Shown here: piece after piece, positions 56,106 through 64,000 of the stretch
How the letters are laid out: the number at the start of each line of letters is the position of its first letter
Numbering within the stretch: the first letter of the stretch is position 1
NCBI GenBank assembly: GCA_949288785.1
Contig: CASELQ010000005.1
Location: 1 to 64,000 of the forward strand
Length of the DNA stretch: 64,000 bases
Direction of reading: 5' to 3'
Origin: an uncultured Eubacteriales bacterium
Lineage (GTDB): Bacteria; Bacillota; Clostridia; Christensenellales; Borkfalkiaceae
Position numbers and translations under genes: made by a program
Notes under the pieces: generated by a model
The model's input: the letters and a program-made list of their open reading frames with translations, nothing else
Told to the model about the DNA's origin: nothing
Databases searched by the model: none

Positions 56106-57496
56106 TGCCCAATATGTCGCTTAAAAAGAACGCAATGCCGTCGCAGAATGCGGCGGAGAGGAGTAAAAATTTCCGCGAGGTGGCTTTGGGATACACCGAA
56201 GAGCTTGCCGTTTCCGAGGCGGAAAGATGCCTGCACTGCAAGAACATGCCGTGCGTAAAGGGTTGCCCCGTAATGGTGGATATCCCGGGGTTTATTGCCA
56301 AAATAAAAGAGAGAGATTTCGAGGGGGCTTATAATGTCATCTCCGCAACGTCATCTCTTCCCGCGGTGTGCGGCAGGGTATGCCCGCAGGAAACCCAGTG
56401 CGAAAAGTATTGCGTGCGGGGCATAAAGGGCGAGCCGGTTGGTATAGGCAGGCTGGAGAGGTTTGCGGCGGACTATCATAACGAGCACGGCGCCGCGGCG
56501 CCCGAAAGACCCGTTCAAAACGGCATAAATGTGGCGGTCATAGGCAGCGGACCCGCAGGGCTTACCTGTGCGGGGGATCTTGCGCGGCTGGGGTACGACG
56601 TTACCGTGTTCGAAGCGCTCCACCTTGCCGGCGGGGTTTTAAGTTACGGCATACCCGAATTCCGCCTTCCCAAGGCGATAGTGAATAAAGAGATAGAAAC
56701 CCTTAAAGACCTGGGCGTGAAGATAGAGACCGATATGGTGATAGGCAAGGTGCTTTCGATAGAAGAACTCGTTAAAGAATACGGGTTCAAAGCGGTGTTT
56801 ATCGGGACGGGCGCGGGGCTGCCGAAATTTATGAATATCCCCGGAGAAACGCTCAACGGCGTGTTTTCCGCCAACGAATTTCTTACCAGAATAAATCTGA
56901 TGAAGGCATATAAGGAGGACGCGGACACCCCCATTCAGCGCGGCAAAAACGTGGTTGTGGTGGGCGGCGGCAACGTAGCCATGGACGCGGCAAGGTGCGC
57001 CAGGCGGCTGGGCGCCCAAGTAACGGTAGTATACCGCCGCACTTTAAAAGAACTTCCCGCCCGCGCGGAGGAAGTGGAGCACGCCATGGAAGAGGGGATT
57101 GAATTTAAGTTCCTTACCAATCCCGTAAAAATAAACGGCGATAATAACAGGCGGGTAAGCTCGATAACCTGCCTTAAAATGCGCCTTTCCGAGCCGGACG
57201 CTTCCGGGAGAGCCCGCCCGGTTCCCGTAGAGGGGAGCGAGTTCGACATCACGGCGGACGTGGTGATAATGGCGCTGGGCACTTCTCCCAACCCGCTTAT
57301 AAAGGATACCACGGAGGGGCTTGAAGTAAACGGGCACGGCGGTATTATAACCGATGAAAACGGCAAGACTTCGGTTACCGCGGTGTACGCGGGGGGAGAC
57401 GCGGTTACGGGCGCCGCCACGGTTATACTTGCGATGGGCGCCGGAAAAACCGCCGCCGCCGCAATTGACAGGTATATTAAAGGACAGGCAAACTAA
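56105..57496 (+). CDS. nfnB: Ferredoxin:NADP oxidoreductase, large subunit (GltA-like)
   Basis: A 463-residue flavoprotein of the glutamate synthase small-subunit family. The N-terminal Cys-rich region (CLHCKNMPCVKGCP and CGRVCPQETQCEKYC) holds two [4Fe-4S] clusters. GSGPAGLTCAGDL binds FAD and GGGNVAMDAARCARRLG binds NADP. No GltB large subunit is adjacent; the coupled nfnA upstream points to the Nfn complex rather than to glutamate synthase. Annotated elsewhere as gltA. Confidence 0.93.
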   Translation: MPNMSLKKNAMPSQNAAERSKNFREVALGYTEELAVSEAERCLHCKNMPCVKGCPVMVDIPGFIAKIKERDFEGAYNVISATSSLPAVCGRVCPQETQCEKYCVRGIKGEPVGIGRLERFAADYHNEHGAAAPERPVQNGINVAVIGSGPAGLTCAGDLARLGYDVTVFEALHLAGGVLSYGIPEFRLPKAIVNKEIETLKDLGVKIETDMVIGKVLSIEELVKEYGFKAVFIGTGAGLPKFMNIPGETLNGVFSANEFLTRINLMKAYKEDADTPIQRGKNVVVVGGGNVAMDAARCARRLGAQVTVVYRRTLKELPARAEEVEHAMEEGIEFKFLTNPVKINGDNNRRVSSITCLKMRLSEPDASGRARPVPVEGSEFDITADVVIMALGTSPNPLIKDTTEGLEVNGHGGIITDENGKTSVTAVYAGGDAVTGAATVILAMGAGKTAAAAIDRYIKGQAN

Positions 57497-57561
57497 ATTG
57501 CGCCGTGTCCGGAAGTTTTAACAGGTAAATTGACGGATATTGCAGGATATGTAAATGCGTG

Positions 57562-57582
57562 GCGGGCGGTAACGCCCGCTTT
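57562..57582 (+). terminator. Short hairpin terminator after nfnB
   Basis: GCGGGCG and CGCCCGC flank GTAA and are followed by TTT. Confidence 0.6.
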
Positions 57583-57714
57583 CGTGCTTTCGGAGATTCC
57601 CGCGCGGCTGTTTTATTTTGTGTTTTGCGTATAAAGCAACTTTTGAAACGTACCGCATGATAATTAGGGCAATAAATTTCTGCGATTTAATCCTGCCTGA
57701 AATATTTTTTTGTA

Positions 57715-57757
57715 ATTATTTCTCCCGGCGGCGCTATGCGCCGCCGGGAGAAATAAT
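57715..57757. repeat. 20-bp perfect inverted repeat
   Basis: Two arms of 20 bp (core CTCCCGGCGGCGC) flank a TAT loop. No T run follows on either strand. It is the longest perfect hairpin in the window apart from the 43-bp units at 60.3 kb. Confidence 0.6.
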
Positions 57758-58002
57758 ATGCTCACAAAAATTTATTATGCTATATGAGAATTTTCGGAAT
57801 TTTTGCGCGATTAGTTCAGATAATTATAAATGAATTTACGATTTTATAAAAAATATTGAAGATTTTGTAAAGACACGGGGACATAACGGTGATAAAATTG
57901 AATTATAGTTTTGGTTTTTCTGATGTTTAGGAAAAATCGGATACAAGCAATTTGCATAAAACGGGCAAATAATATTTTTTTAATAAAAATTTGTAATGAC
58001 GG

Positions 58003-58031
58003 TTGACCCGGCAAAAATTGTATGTTAAAAT
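58003..58031 (+). promoter_or_regulatory. Sigma-A promoter of the sugar locus
   Basis: TTGACC, a 17-bp spacer and TAAAAT. Transcription would start near 58038, upstream of an operator-like repeat. Confidence 0.75.
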
Positions 58032-58060
58032 ACAAATACTTTTTTTGGTAAAAAGTGAGC

Positions 58061-58084
58061 GTTCGATGTTTTGCGGCATCGAAC
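58061..58084. promoter_or_regulatory. Operator-like inverted repeat in the leader
   Basis: GTTCGATG-N8-CATCGAAC lies about 25 bp after the expected transcription start and just before the ribosome site of the first gene. It could be a repressor site or an RNA hairpin near the ribosome site. No regulator gene is in the window. Confidence 0.55.
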
Positions 58085-58099
58085 AGAGAGGTGGGAGAG

Positions 58100-60166
58100 T
58101 TGAGCAGTTTATACGATTTTCGAAAAGAACTTGTAACGGTTCACGAGCCTTGCCGGAGGGACGGCAGCGCGCGAGCGGGAAAAAACGATTATGTTTTCAA
58201 GGACGGTACTGTATTGTCCGTTCCCGCGTTCGCCGGCAAAGCGCTGAATACCGCCGTAAGGGACTTTGCGGACTATCTTTTTATATCGCAGGGGTTAAGC
58301 GCCGGGCTTTCGCATGGGGGCGATGGAGATATATTTTTCGAAAAACTGCCCTGCGAAGAACTTACCGGCAGGAAAAAATCTGAATGTATAATATCCGTGG
58401 GTGAAAAGATAAAGATTTCCGCCTATCATGACCGTGGCTTTGCCCAGGGGCTTTATAAGCTTGAGAATATGATGGACGTACGCCGCGTCCCGTTTGTCAA
58501 AAAAGATACGTATCATTTTACGCCGCTGTTTTCTCCGCGCATGGTACACTCCGCCGTCGGGCTGGACTTTTATCCGGACGGGTATCTTGCCAGGCTGGCG
58601 CACGCAGGGATTGACACTATTCTGCTTTCGGTGCACGGTGTCAATAAATCTCATGCGGGGGATATCGATTTTAACGAGCTTTGCATGCGCGCGGAAAATT
58701 ACGGATTAGACGTATATGCATATAGTCAGATGAAGAGCGAAGTTTATCCCGACGATGAGGGCGCCGAAGCGTTTTATGACAGACTTTACGGGGATATTTT
58801 CAGGAATTGTCCGTATTTTAAGGGGCTTATTCTAGTAGGGGAATCGATATTATTCCCGAGCAAAGATCCGAAAACGGACGGCAGGCTTTCATATCTTTTG
58901 CCGGATGAAGATATACCTTCCGGTAAACCCTGCCCCGGCTGGTGGCCATGCAGCGATTATCCTAAACTTGTGGAGCGCATCAAAAAGTCCGTGCAAAAAT
59001 ACGTGCCCGAAGCGGATATAGTGTTCTGGACGTATAACTGGGGCTACGCGCCCGAAGAGGACCGTGTGCGTCTTATAAATTCCCTGCCGCAGGATATAAG
59101 TCTTTTGGTTACTTTCGAGATGTTCGAAAAGTATAAATTGGGTAAAGTATCCGGGTATTGTGCGGACTATACGCTTGCTTTTGCGGGGCCGGGAAAGTAT
59201 TTTGAGAGCGAGGCAAAGGCTGCCGCCGCGCGCGGCATAAGGCTTTATTCCATGGCAAACACGGCGGGCAAGACCTGGGATTTCGGCTGTGCGCCTTATG
59301 AGCCTATGCCTTATCAGTGGATAAAGCGTTATGAGGGGCTGAAAAATGCCAATAAGGACTATAATCTGAGCGGGCTTATGGAAAGCCATACTTACGGGCT
59401 TTATCCCTCTTTCATATCAGATCTTGCATGTTCCGTATTTTCGATGCCGGGGGAGAACTGCGAAAAACTGTTGGAAGATGTAACGGCAAAACATTTCGGC
59501 AGGGAGAACGTTGCGGTGTTAAAGAGAGTTTTTCGCCTTTGGAGCAACGCGATAGCACGCTTTACGCCTTCTAACGAGGATCAGTACGGAGCGTTCAGAG
59601 TGGGACCTGCATATCCGTTCCGTTTTGTAAAAAAATTCATGCCGCCGCCCGCCGCTCCGCGCGCCGCGGTAGAGGGCATGGTTATGCCGGATTATGAATT
59701 TCCTTATTTAGATTTTTCTCCGCCGCCCATGCTTCGGATGGACGCCGAGCTGTCGGCGCTCAACAAAATGAAAGCTGATATTGACAAAGGCATAGAGCTT
59801 CTGCAAACCCTGTGCAGGAATAAAGAGCAAAGTTTGGAAAGGCTTCTTAACCTGGGCAAATATCTTTCTCATACTATACAGACGGGTATAAACGCCAAGA
59901 AATGGCACGTTTTAAAAACTCAATTAAAAGTCGAGAGAAACAGGGAAAAAGCGCTTGATCTTCTGGACAGAGCGGAAGGACTTTTAAAAGAAGAATATAA
60001 AAACGCGGAGACTGCCATTCCTATAGTAGAGTATGATTCCGCGCTCGGGTATGAATGCAGTATGGATTACCTCGGAGATGCGGAGCACATAAAATGGAAG
60101 TTAAAGCAGGTAGAGTATGTGCTTACAACGGAATTTGCCGAATACAAGGCACGGCTTAATTTTTAA
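58100..60166 (+). CDS. Large glycosidase-like protein, family not assigned
   Basis: A cytoplasmic protein of about 688 residues. Roughly the first 120 residues resemble the alpha/beta N-terminal domain of GH20, GH67 and GH84 enzymes (AVRDFADYLFISQG and KIKISAYHDRGFAQGLYKLENMM). A probable TIM barrel follows, with LARLAHAGIDTILLSVHG, GLILVGESI (possible acid residue) and IVFWTYNWGY. The C-terminal 150 residues are helical. The start is TTG with GAGGTGG upstream; GTG at 58055 has no site. There is no signal peptide, so it would act on imported oligosaccharides. The exact reaction is unknown. Confidence 0.7.
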   Translation: MSSLYDFRKELVTVHEPCRRDGSARAGKNDYVFKDGTVLSVPAFAGKALNTAVRDFADYLFISQGLSAGLSHGGDGDIFFEKLPCEELTGRKKSECIISVGEKIKISAYHDRGFAQGLYKLENMMDVRRVPFVKKDTYHFTPLFSPRMVHSAVGLDFYPDGYLARLAHAGIDTILLSVHGVNKSHAGDIDFNELCMRAENYGLDVYAYSQMKSEVYPDDEGAEAFYDRLYGDIFRNCPYFKGLILVGESILFPSKDPKTDGRLSYLLPDEDIPSGKPCPGWWPCSDYPKLVERIKKSVQKYVPEADIVFWTYNWGYAPEEDRVRLINSLPQDISLLVTFEMFEKYKLGKVSGYCADYTLAFAGPGKYFESEAKAAAARGIRLYSMANTAGKTWDFGCAPYEPMPYQWIKRYEGLKNANKDYNLSGLMESHTYGLYPSFISDLACSVFSMPGENCEKLLEDVTAKHFGRENVAVLKRVFRLWSNAIARFTPSNEDQYGAFRVGPAYPFRFVKKFMPPPAAPRAAVEGMVMPDYEFPYLDFSPPPMLRMDAELSALNKMKADIDKGIELLQTLCRNKEQSLERLLNLGKYLSHTIQTGINAKKWHVLKTQLKVERNREKALDLLDRAEGLLKEEYKNAETAIPIVEYDSALGYECSMDYLGDAEHIKWKLKQVEYVLTTEFAEYKARLNF

Positions 60167-60466
60167 TACATAACTATCGTAAAAAGAATTCGGCGTAAAA
60201 ATCGGCGATTCGGACGCATACAATTATTATAAACAATAATTTTTAGAACGGTGCAACGCCAAAAAGGGTATACCCTTTTTTCATTAGCCGGTAAGGCTAA
60301 TGAAAAAAGGGTATACCCTTTTTTCATTAGCCGGTAAGGCTAATGAAAAAAGCAACAATTATCGGCATTCAAAGTATATGAGTATACCTTATCAATTAAA
60401 GAGAGCGGCAAAAAAAGCCGCTTAAAAGAGATTACCGGCACAAGGGAAAACGAGAGGGGGATAATT
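60167..60466. other. Intergenic region with tandem palindromic repeats
   Basis: The 43-bp repeat pair at 60266-60351 is the main feature. A further small hairpin, GCGGC-A7-GCCGC (60407-60423), precedes the next ribosome site. No clear promoter was seen. Confidence 0.6.
60266..60351. repeat. Two tandem 43-bp palindromic units
   Basis: Each unit is GGGTATACCC, six T, CATTAGCC, GGTAA, GGCTAATG and six A. The two copies are identical and directly adjacent. Each holds two palindromes, and the junction forms a perfect 38-bp palindrome (60295-60332), so alternative foldings are possible. Confidence 0.85.
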
Positions 60467-62413
60467 ATGGACTTTCCTATAAAGCGTGCAATGCATTTTG
60501 ATTTTCATACCATGCCCGGAATATATGATTTCAACCGGGAGTGGGATGCTGCCGTTTTTGCCGATATGCTTAAAAAATCTAATATAACATACATAAATCT
60601 TGTTGCGCAATGCAATATCGGTTTTTCCTACTATCCTACAAAAAAAGGCGTTCCTTATCCCGGGATGAAAGGCGATATGTTCGGAGACGCGCTTCACGAG
60701 TGCCATAAGCGCGGGATAGGTGTAACGGGCTATATAAGTGCAGGACTTAGCCACGAGCAGGCGTTAAGGCATACCGAATGGCTTCGGGTGGATAAAGAAG
60801 GACATATCATTCACGGGGACAGAACAGCAAATTTTTTCCGCACCATGTGTTTTAATACCGGATATAAAGATTATCTGCTGGACGTTATACGCGAGGTGTG
60901 TGCTTATCCTATAGACGGGTTGTTTTTGGACAGTATGGCGCCCATGCCGTGCTATTGTCCTCATTGTACAAATGATATGCTTTCTCTCGGCATAGATCTT
61001 GCCGATGACGTTGCCGTTACCTCGTTTTCTTATCAAAAGATTCTTGAAATTGCGGACGAGGTTAAAAAAATAGCGGGCGCCGACAGATATTTGGTTTTCA
61101 ACGGTATACCTTATTACGATGTTAAAGATATTATTAAACATATAGAGATAGAGTGTCTTCCTGCCGGCATATGGGGATATGACACTTTTGCAAAGACCGC
61201 CGCTTATGCGCGCAATATAAAGAAAGATGTGGTGTATATGACGGGGCGCTTTCAGCGGTGCTGGGGAGATTTCGGCGGATACCGTACTATTGAAGCGATA
61301 GAAAACGACATGTTCGACGCCGTTCAGAACGGTTTCAATATTTCCGTTGGAGATCATCTGCATCCTGCCGGCTTGCCTGAAAAGGATATATTAAATGATA
61401 TAGGCGGCATCTATGCAAAGATGGCAGAATATGAGAAGTGGACAAAAGGTACTGCTTATACTCCGGAGATAGGAGTAATAGTAACACTCGGCGCGCCGGA
61501 TGCCGACTCCGCTTTGCTGGGCGATTCTCTTTCCGGGCTTGCGCGCATGATGGGGGAACTCAAATATCAGTTCGATATTTTGGACGCGCGTGATTTAACT
61601 CAGGATTATACAAGGTTTAAGTGCATAATCCTGGCGGATGATTTTAAAATGAGTGCAGCAGTTTTGGAAAAACTGCGCGAGTATATAAATAATGGGGGCA
61701 AGGTGCTTTCCACGGGTCTTGCGGGGTTAAATGAGGCGGAAACGGATTTTGCTCTTGCCGGACAGGACTTTGAATACGGAGGAAAAGATACTTCCAATTC
61801 TTCTTACTTTATATTCAGGAAAGTACCGAAGGGATCTGCCGACATGCGCTATTCAGTTTATTCGGAAGGAATAATAATGAAGGCACGCCGTGAAGAATAT
61901 GTGTTTGCCGACCATGTAAAACCTTATTTTGACCGTAAATGGGACGGGCGGCACGGCTATTTTTATACTCCGCCCGAAAAAAAGACGGGTACTCATGCGG
62001 CGGCGGTTTCGGGAAATGCGGCGCATATATCTTTCAGAATTTTCAAAGCCTATTACCTTTATGCCATGAGAGAGCACAAACGGCTTGTTGCACAGATTCT
62101 GGAAAGGTTTATACCCAAAAAGCGTATCTATACCGAAAAGCTGGGTTCTTATGCGCGGGTAACGGTAACGGAAAATGAAAAATACAGCCTGGTGCATTGC
62201 AAGGTAACTTATCCGGAAGTACGCGGAAAAGCGGGAATAATAGAAGAACACGCCGTGCAACCGCAGGGAAGCGTTGCGGGGCTTTACGGACAATATCGTT
62301 CCGTCAGCGTTGTGCCGGAAGAAAAGAGGCTTACGCCCGTTTATGAAGAGGGCTATACCAAGGTAATTCTGCCGGAGTTTAAAGGATATCTTATGCTTCG
62401 GTTTGAAAAATAA
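60467..62413 (+). CDS. Glycosidase-like protein (GHL6/beta-galactosidase-trimerisation type)
   Basis: A 648-residue protein with no signal peptide. Residues 1-330 form a TIM barrel like the hypothetical glycosyl hydrolase GHL6 and GH42-related groups: RAMHFDFHTM, EWLRVDKEGHIIHGDRT, MCFNTGYKDYLLDVIREVC, IDGLFLDSM with a likely catalytic Asp, and a CYCPHC cysteine pair. A Rossmann-like trimerisation domain follows (about 340-440, LREYINNGGKVLSTG), then a beta-rich end. GAGGGGG precedes the ATG. It lies between another glycosidase-like gene and a sugar-binding lipoprotein. The substrate is unknown. Confidence 0.78.
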   Translation: MDFPIKRAMHFDFHTMPGIYDFNREWDAAVFADMLKKSNITYINLVAQCNIGFSYYPTKKGVPYPGMKGDMFGDALHECHKRGIGVTGYISAGLSHEQALRHTEWLRVDKEGHIIHGDRTANFFRTMCFNTGYKDYLLDVIREVCAYPIDGLFLDSMAPMPCYCPHCTNDMLSLGIDLADDVAVTSFSYQKILEIADEVKKIAGADRYLVFNGIPYYDVKDIIKHIEIECLPAGIWGYDTFAKTAAYARNIKKDVVYMTGRFQRCWGDFGGYRTIEAIENDMFDAVQNGFNISVGDHLHPAGLPEKDILNDIGGIYAKMAEYEKWTKGTAYTPEIGVIVTLGAPDADSALLGDSLSGLARMMGELKYQFDILDARDLTQDYTRFKCIILADDFKMSAAVLEKLREYINNGGKVLSTGLAGLNEAETDFALAGQDFEYGGKDTSNSSYFIFRKVPKGSADMRYSVYSEGIIMKARREEYVFADHVKPYFDRKWDGRHGYFYTPPEKKTGTHAAAVSGNAAHISFRIFKAYYLYAMREHKRLVAQILERFIPKKRIYTEKLGSYARVTVTENEKYSLVHCKVTYPEVRGKAGIIEEHAVQPQGSVAGLYGQYRSVSVVPEEKRLTPVYEEGYTKVILPEFKGYLMLRFEK

Positions 62414-62428
62414 AAAGGAGGAAACAAT

Positions 62429-64000
62429 ATGAAAAAAACAGGCAAAAGATTGATGGCGCTGGCGCTGTGCCTTACGGTTGCCGCTTCAGTGGGCAGCATG
62501 ATGGGGTGCGGGCCCAGAGATTCCGGTGGCGAACCGATTGATTCTACTCGTACGCAATTGAACATAGGTACATACGGCGGCGGCATAGGTGTCGAGTGGC
62601 TGAAGAATCTTAAACAGAGGTTCGAAGCGGATTTCGCAGACGTATCTTTTGAAGAGGGGAAAACGGGCGTGCAGATATACTACACCGAAGACAAGGATAA
62701 GTATAACGCACCCGCGCTCGTAAATCAGATAGCGTACGATTCCAACGAAGTTTATTTTGCAACGGACGACGCGTTGGACGATTTTCTTGCAAGCAACCGG
62801 CTGCTCGAAATAACGGATATAGTTACCGAGAAACTTACTAAATACGGCGAAGACGAGAGTATAGAGGATAAACTCAACGAGACGCAGATAGAACATCACA
62901 AGAGGAATGGAAAGTATTATTCTCTGCCTTATAATGAAAGTTCTATGGGCGTGATTTACGACCTTGACCTGTTTGTGCAGAAGGGGTTGTATTTTGCAAA
63001 GGGCGGCGCTCCTTCGGAGTTCTGCGATTTTACGCAGGAGAATAATGAAAATCCTGCAACGGGTTCTTTCGGCGGATACAAATATACTGCCGTGAACGAT
63101 GCTGACGCCGAAAAAACCGCGGGACCGGACGGACTGTACGGTACTTATGACGACGGATTGCCCGCAACCTTTGATGAATTTGAGCAGATGCTTGTGAGAA
63201 TGAAGCAGCAGGGTGTGGACGCGCTTATCTGGACGGGGCAGTACGCCGATACATATTCCAATTTCTTCCCGCGCGCGTTTTGGGCGAGTTATCACGGCAT
63301 AGATGAGGGCAGAATACTCTATGACGGCGGCGGAACGGGAACCGAAACCCGCATCATCTCTTCTTTCGACAGCAACGGAGAACCCGTTATAACCACAACG
63401 ACCATTACTCCCGATAATTATGAGGAAGCGGCTAAACAGGCAGGCGCATATTACGGACTTAAACTTATGGATATGATAATTAAAGGCGGCTATGCTTCGA
63501 ACTATTCTTTCCAGGGGTTGTCTCATATCCGTACTCAGGATAAGTTCCTTGTGAGCAGATTCCGTATGGGAGAAAGACCTATCGCCATGATGATAGAAGG
63601 GACATGGTGGGAAAACGAAGCGGATGTAAGCGGCACGTTTGACAACAACGTGGAAGAATTCGGAGAACAGGCAGCCAAGGAAAACCGCAATTTCGGTCTG
63701 TTCCCCATGCCAAAAGTCTCTGAAGATGATATTGGTAAGCCTACCACCATACTGGGCGGTATTTCGAGCGCTTTTATAAACGCCAATATAGATCCGGCAA
63801 AAATAAAGCTCGCAAAAACCTTCTTGCAGTATGCCGTAACGGACGAATCTTTGGCCAACTTTACGTTGGAGACCGGGCTTCCCGCATCTTATCGTTACGA
63901 CATGACTCCGGAACAGGAAGCGCAGCTCAGCGGTTTTGCAAAACAGTATTGGGCTATGTTCCACGAGTCCGACGTGCTTTACGGATATATGCCTTCGGAA
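62429..64000 (+). CDS. Extracellular sugar-binding lipoprotein of an ABC importer (partial)
   Basis: The reading frame is open from the ATG (AAGGAGG upstream) to the window end, 524 codons without a stop. A signal peptide ends in the lipobox-like MMGC (Cys27), so it is anchored outside the membrane. The mature part has features of family 1 solute-binding proteins (SBP_bac_8), with NIGTYGGGIGVEWLKNLKQ, NGKYYSLPYNESSMGVIYDLDLF and GTWWENEADVSG. It should bind an oligosaccharide and feed ABC permeases presumably encoded just beyond the window. It follows the GHL6-like gene by 15 bp, so they share a transcript. Confidence 0.9.
   Translation, partial: MKKTGKRLMALALCLTVAASVGSMMGCGPRDSGGEPIDSTRTQLNIGTYGGGIGVEWLKNLKQRFEADFADVSFEEGKTGVQIYYTEDKDKYNAPALVNQIAYDSNEVYFATDDALDDFLASNRLLEITDIVTEKLTKYGEDESIEDKLNETQIEHHKRNGKYYSLPYNESSMGVIYDLDLFVQKGLYFAKGGAPSEFCDFTQENNENPATGSFGGYKYTAVNDADAEKTAGPDGLYGTYDDGLPATFDEFEQMLVRMKQQGVDALIWTGQYADTYSNFFPRAFWASYHGIDEGRILYDGGGTGTETRIISSFDSNGEPVITTTTITPDNYEEAAKQAGAYYGLKLMDMIIKGGYASNYSFQGLSHIRTQDKFLVSRFRMGERPIAMMIEGTWWENEADVSGTFDNNVEEFGEQAAKENRNFGLFPMPKVSEDDIGKPTTILGGISSAFINANIDPAKIKLAKTFLQYAVTDESLANFTLETGLPASYRYDMTPEQEAQLSGFAKQYWAMFHESDVLYGYMPSE

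Larger units (their letters stand above)
57497..58099. other. Intergenic region between nfnB and the sugar locus
   Basis: No gene was found in about 600 bp. Supported elements are a short terminator, a 20-bp perfect inverted repeat, a promoter and an operator-like repeat, each listed separately. Confidence 0.65.

Noticed and set aside
60266..60351. Possible CRISPR array
   Set aside because: There are only two directly adjacent identical units with no spacers; it is a tandem palindrome, not CRISPR.
62486..63964. 492-codon minus-strand frame opposite the sugar-binding lipoprotein
   Set aside because: The plus strand carries a clear lipoprotein gene with a ribosome site and family motifs, open to the window end. 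The long minus frame is its shadow.

Overview
The window reads as a chromosomal segment of a spore-forming Clostridia-type Firmicute, probably an uncultured gut member. The evidence is a spoIIGA-sigE-sigG-ylmC sporulation block, a collagen-like (BclA-type) surface protein, RNase Y, TrmK, UvrBA, a primary sigma-A, NfnAB, Gram-positive style -35/-10 promoters and GGAGG ribosome sites. ATA is used very heavily for isoleucine throughout. No tRNA, rRNA or CRISPR array was seen. The genus-level assignment cannot be made from what I can see.

Layout. 0-6.3 kb: the right end of an IS3-family element, two GNAT acetyltransferases, a cyclophilin-like lipoprotein, a GDPD phosphodiesterase, and an ECF sigma factor translationally coupled to an RsgI-like anti-sigma factor with three PepSY domains. 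6.5-16.4 kb: lepA-hemW, the sporulation block spoIIGA-sigE-sigG-ylmC, an EF-G paralogue and a PfkB-type sugar kinase. 16.8-30.1 kb: membrane and accessory genes, namely a YihY protein, two ABC exporter operons each driven by a promoter whose -35/-10 spacer contains a long G tract, a flippase-like protein, a flavodoxin/ferredoxin fusion, a TtcA-like tRNA thiolase, a patatin, a ComEC-like lipoprotein, an sn-glycerol-1-phosphate dehydrogenase, the collagen-like protein and a thioesterase. 30.2-36.2 kb: a LexA-type box and promoter in front of two small tandem membrane-anchored proteins and uvrBA. 36.4-53.1 kb: a dense housekeeping run (dgt, dnaG, sigA, trmK, nif3-like, zinc-ribbon coiled coil, ftsK/spoIIIE, rimO, pgsA, cinA, recA, rny, a nucleoside phosphorylase). 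53.2-57.5 kb: a P-loop kinase, a GMP synthase lacking its glutaminase domain, and nfnAB. 58-64 kb: the start of a carbohydrate-use locus with two unassigned glycosidase-like proteins and an extracellular sugar-binding lipoprotein cut by the window end.

How the genes work together. SpoIIGA processes pro-sigma-E, and sigma-G follows in the forespore; the collagen-like protein is a plausible spore-surface product. The uvrBA operon is probably SOS-induced, and the two small membrane proteins ahead of it would be co-induced. The two ABC operons share a near-identical promoter with G9 and G10 spacers, a layout known from phase-variable promoters. The permease in the first of these operons is broken by a 7-bp tandem duplication.

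Main oddities. The G-tract promoters; the 7-bp duplication in the permease; rimO lacking two of its three radical-SAM cysteines through what looks like a clean 18-nt in-frame deletion; a displaced hemW C-terminus; a glutaminase-less GuaA; a cluster of ATATG-type half-palindromes upstream of the SOS operon; and two tandem 43-bp palindromic units between the two glycosidase-like genes. Several of these are small indels, so assembly error has to be excluded first.
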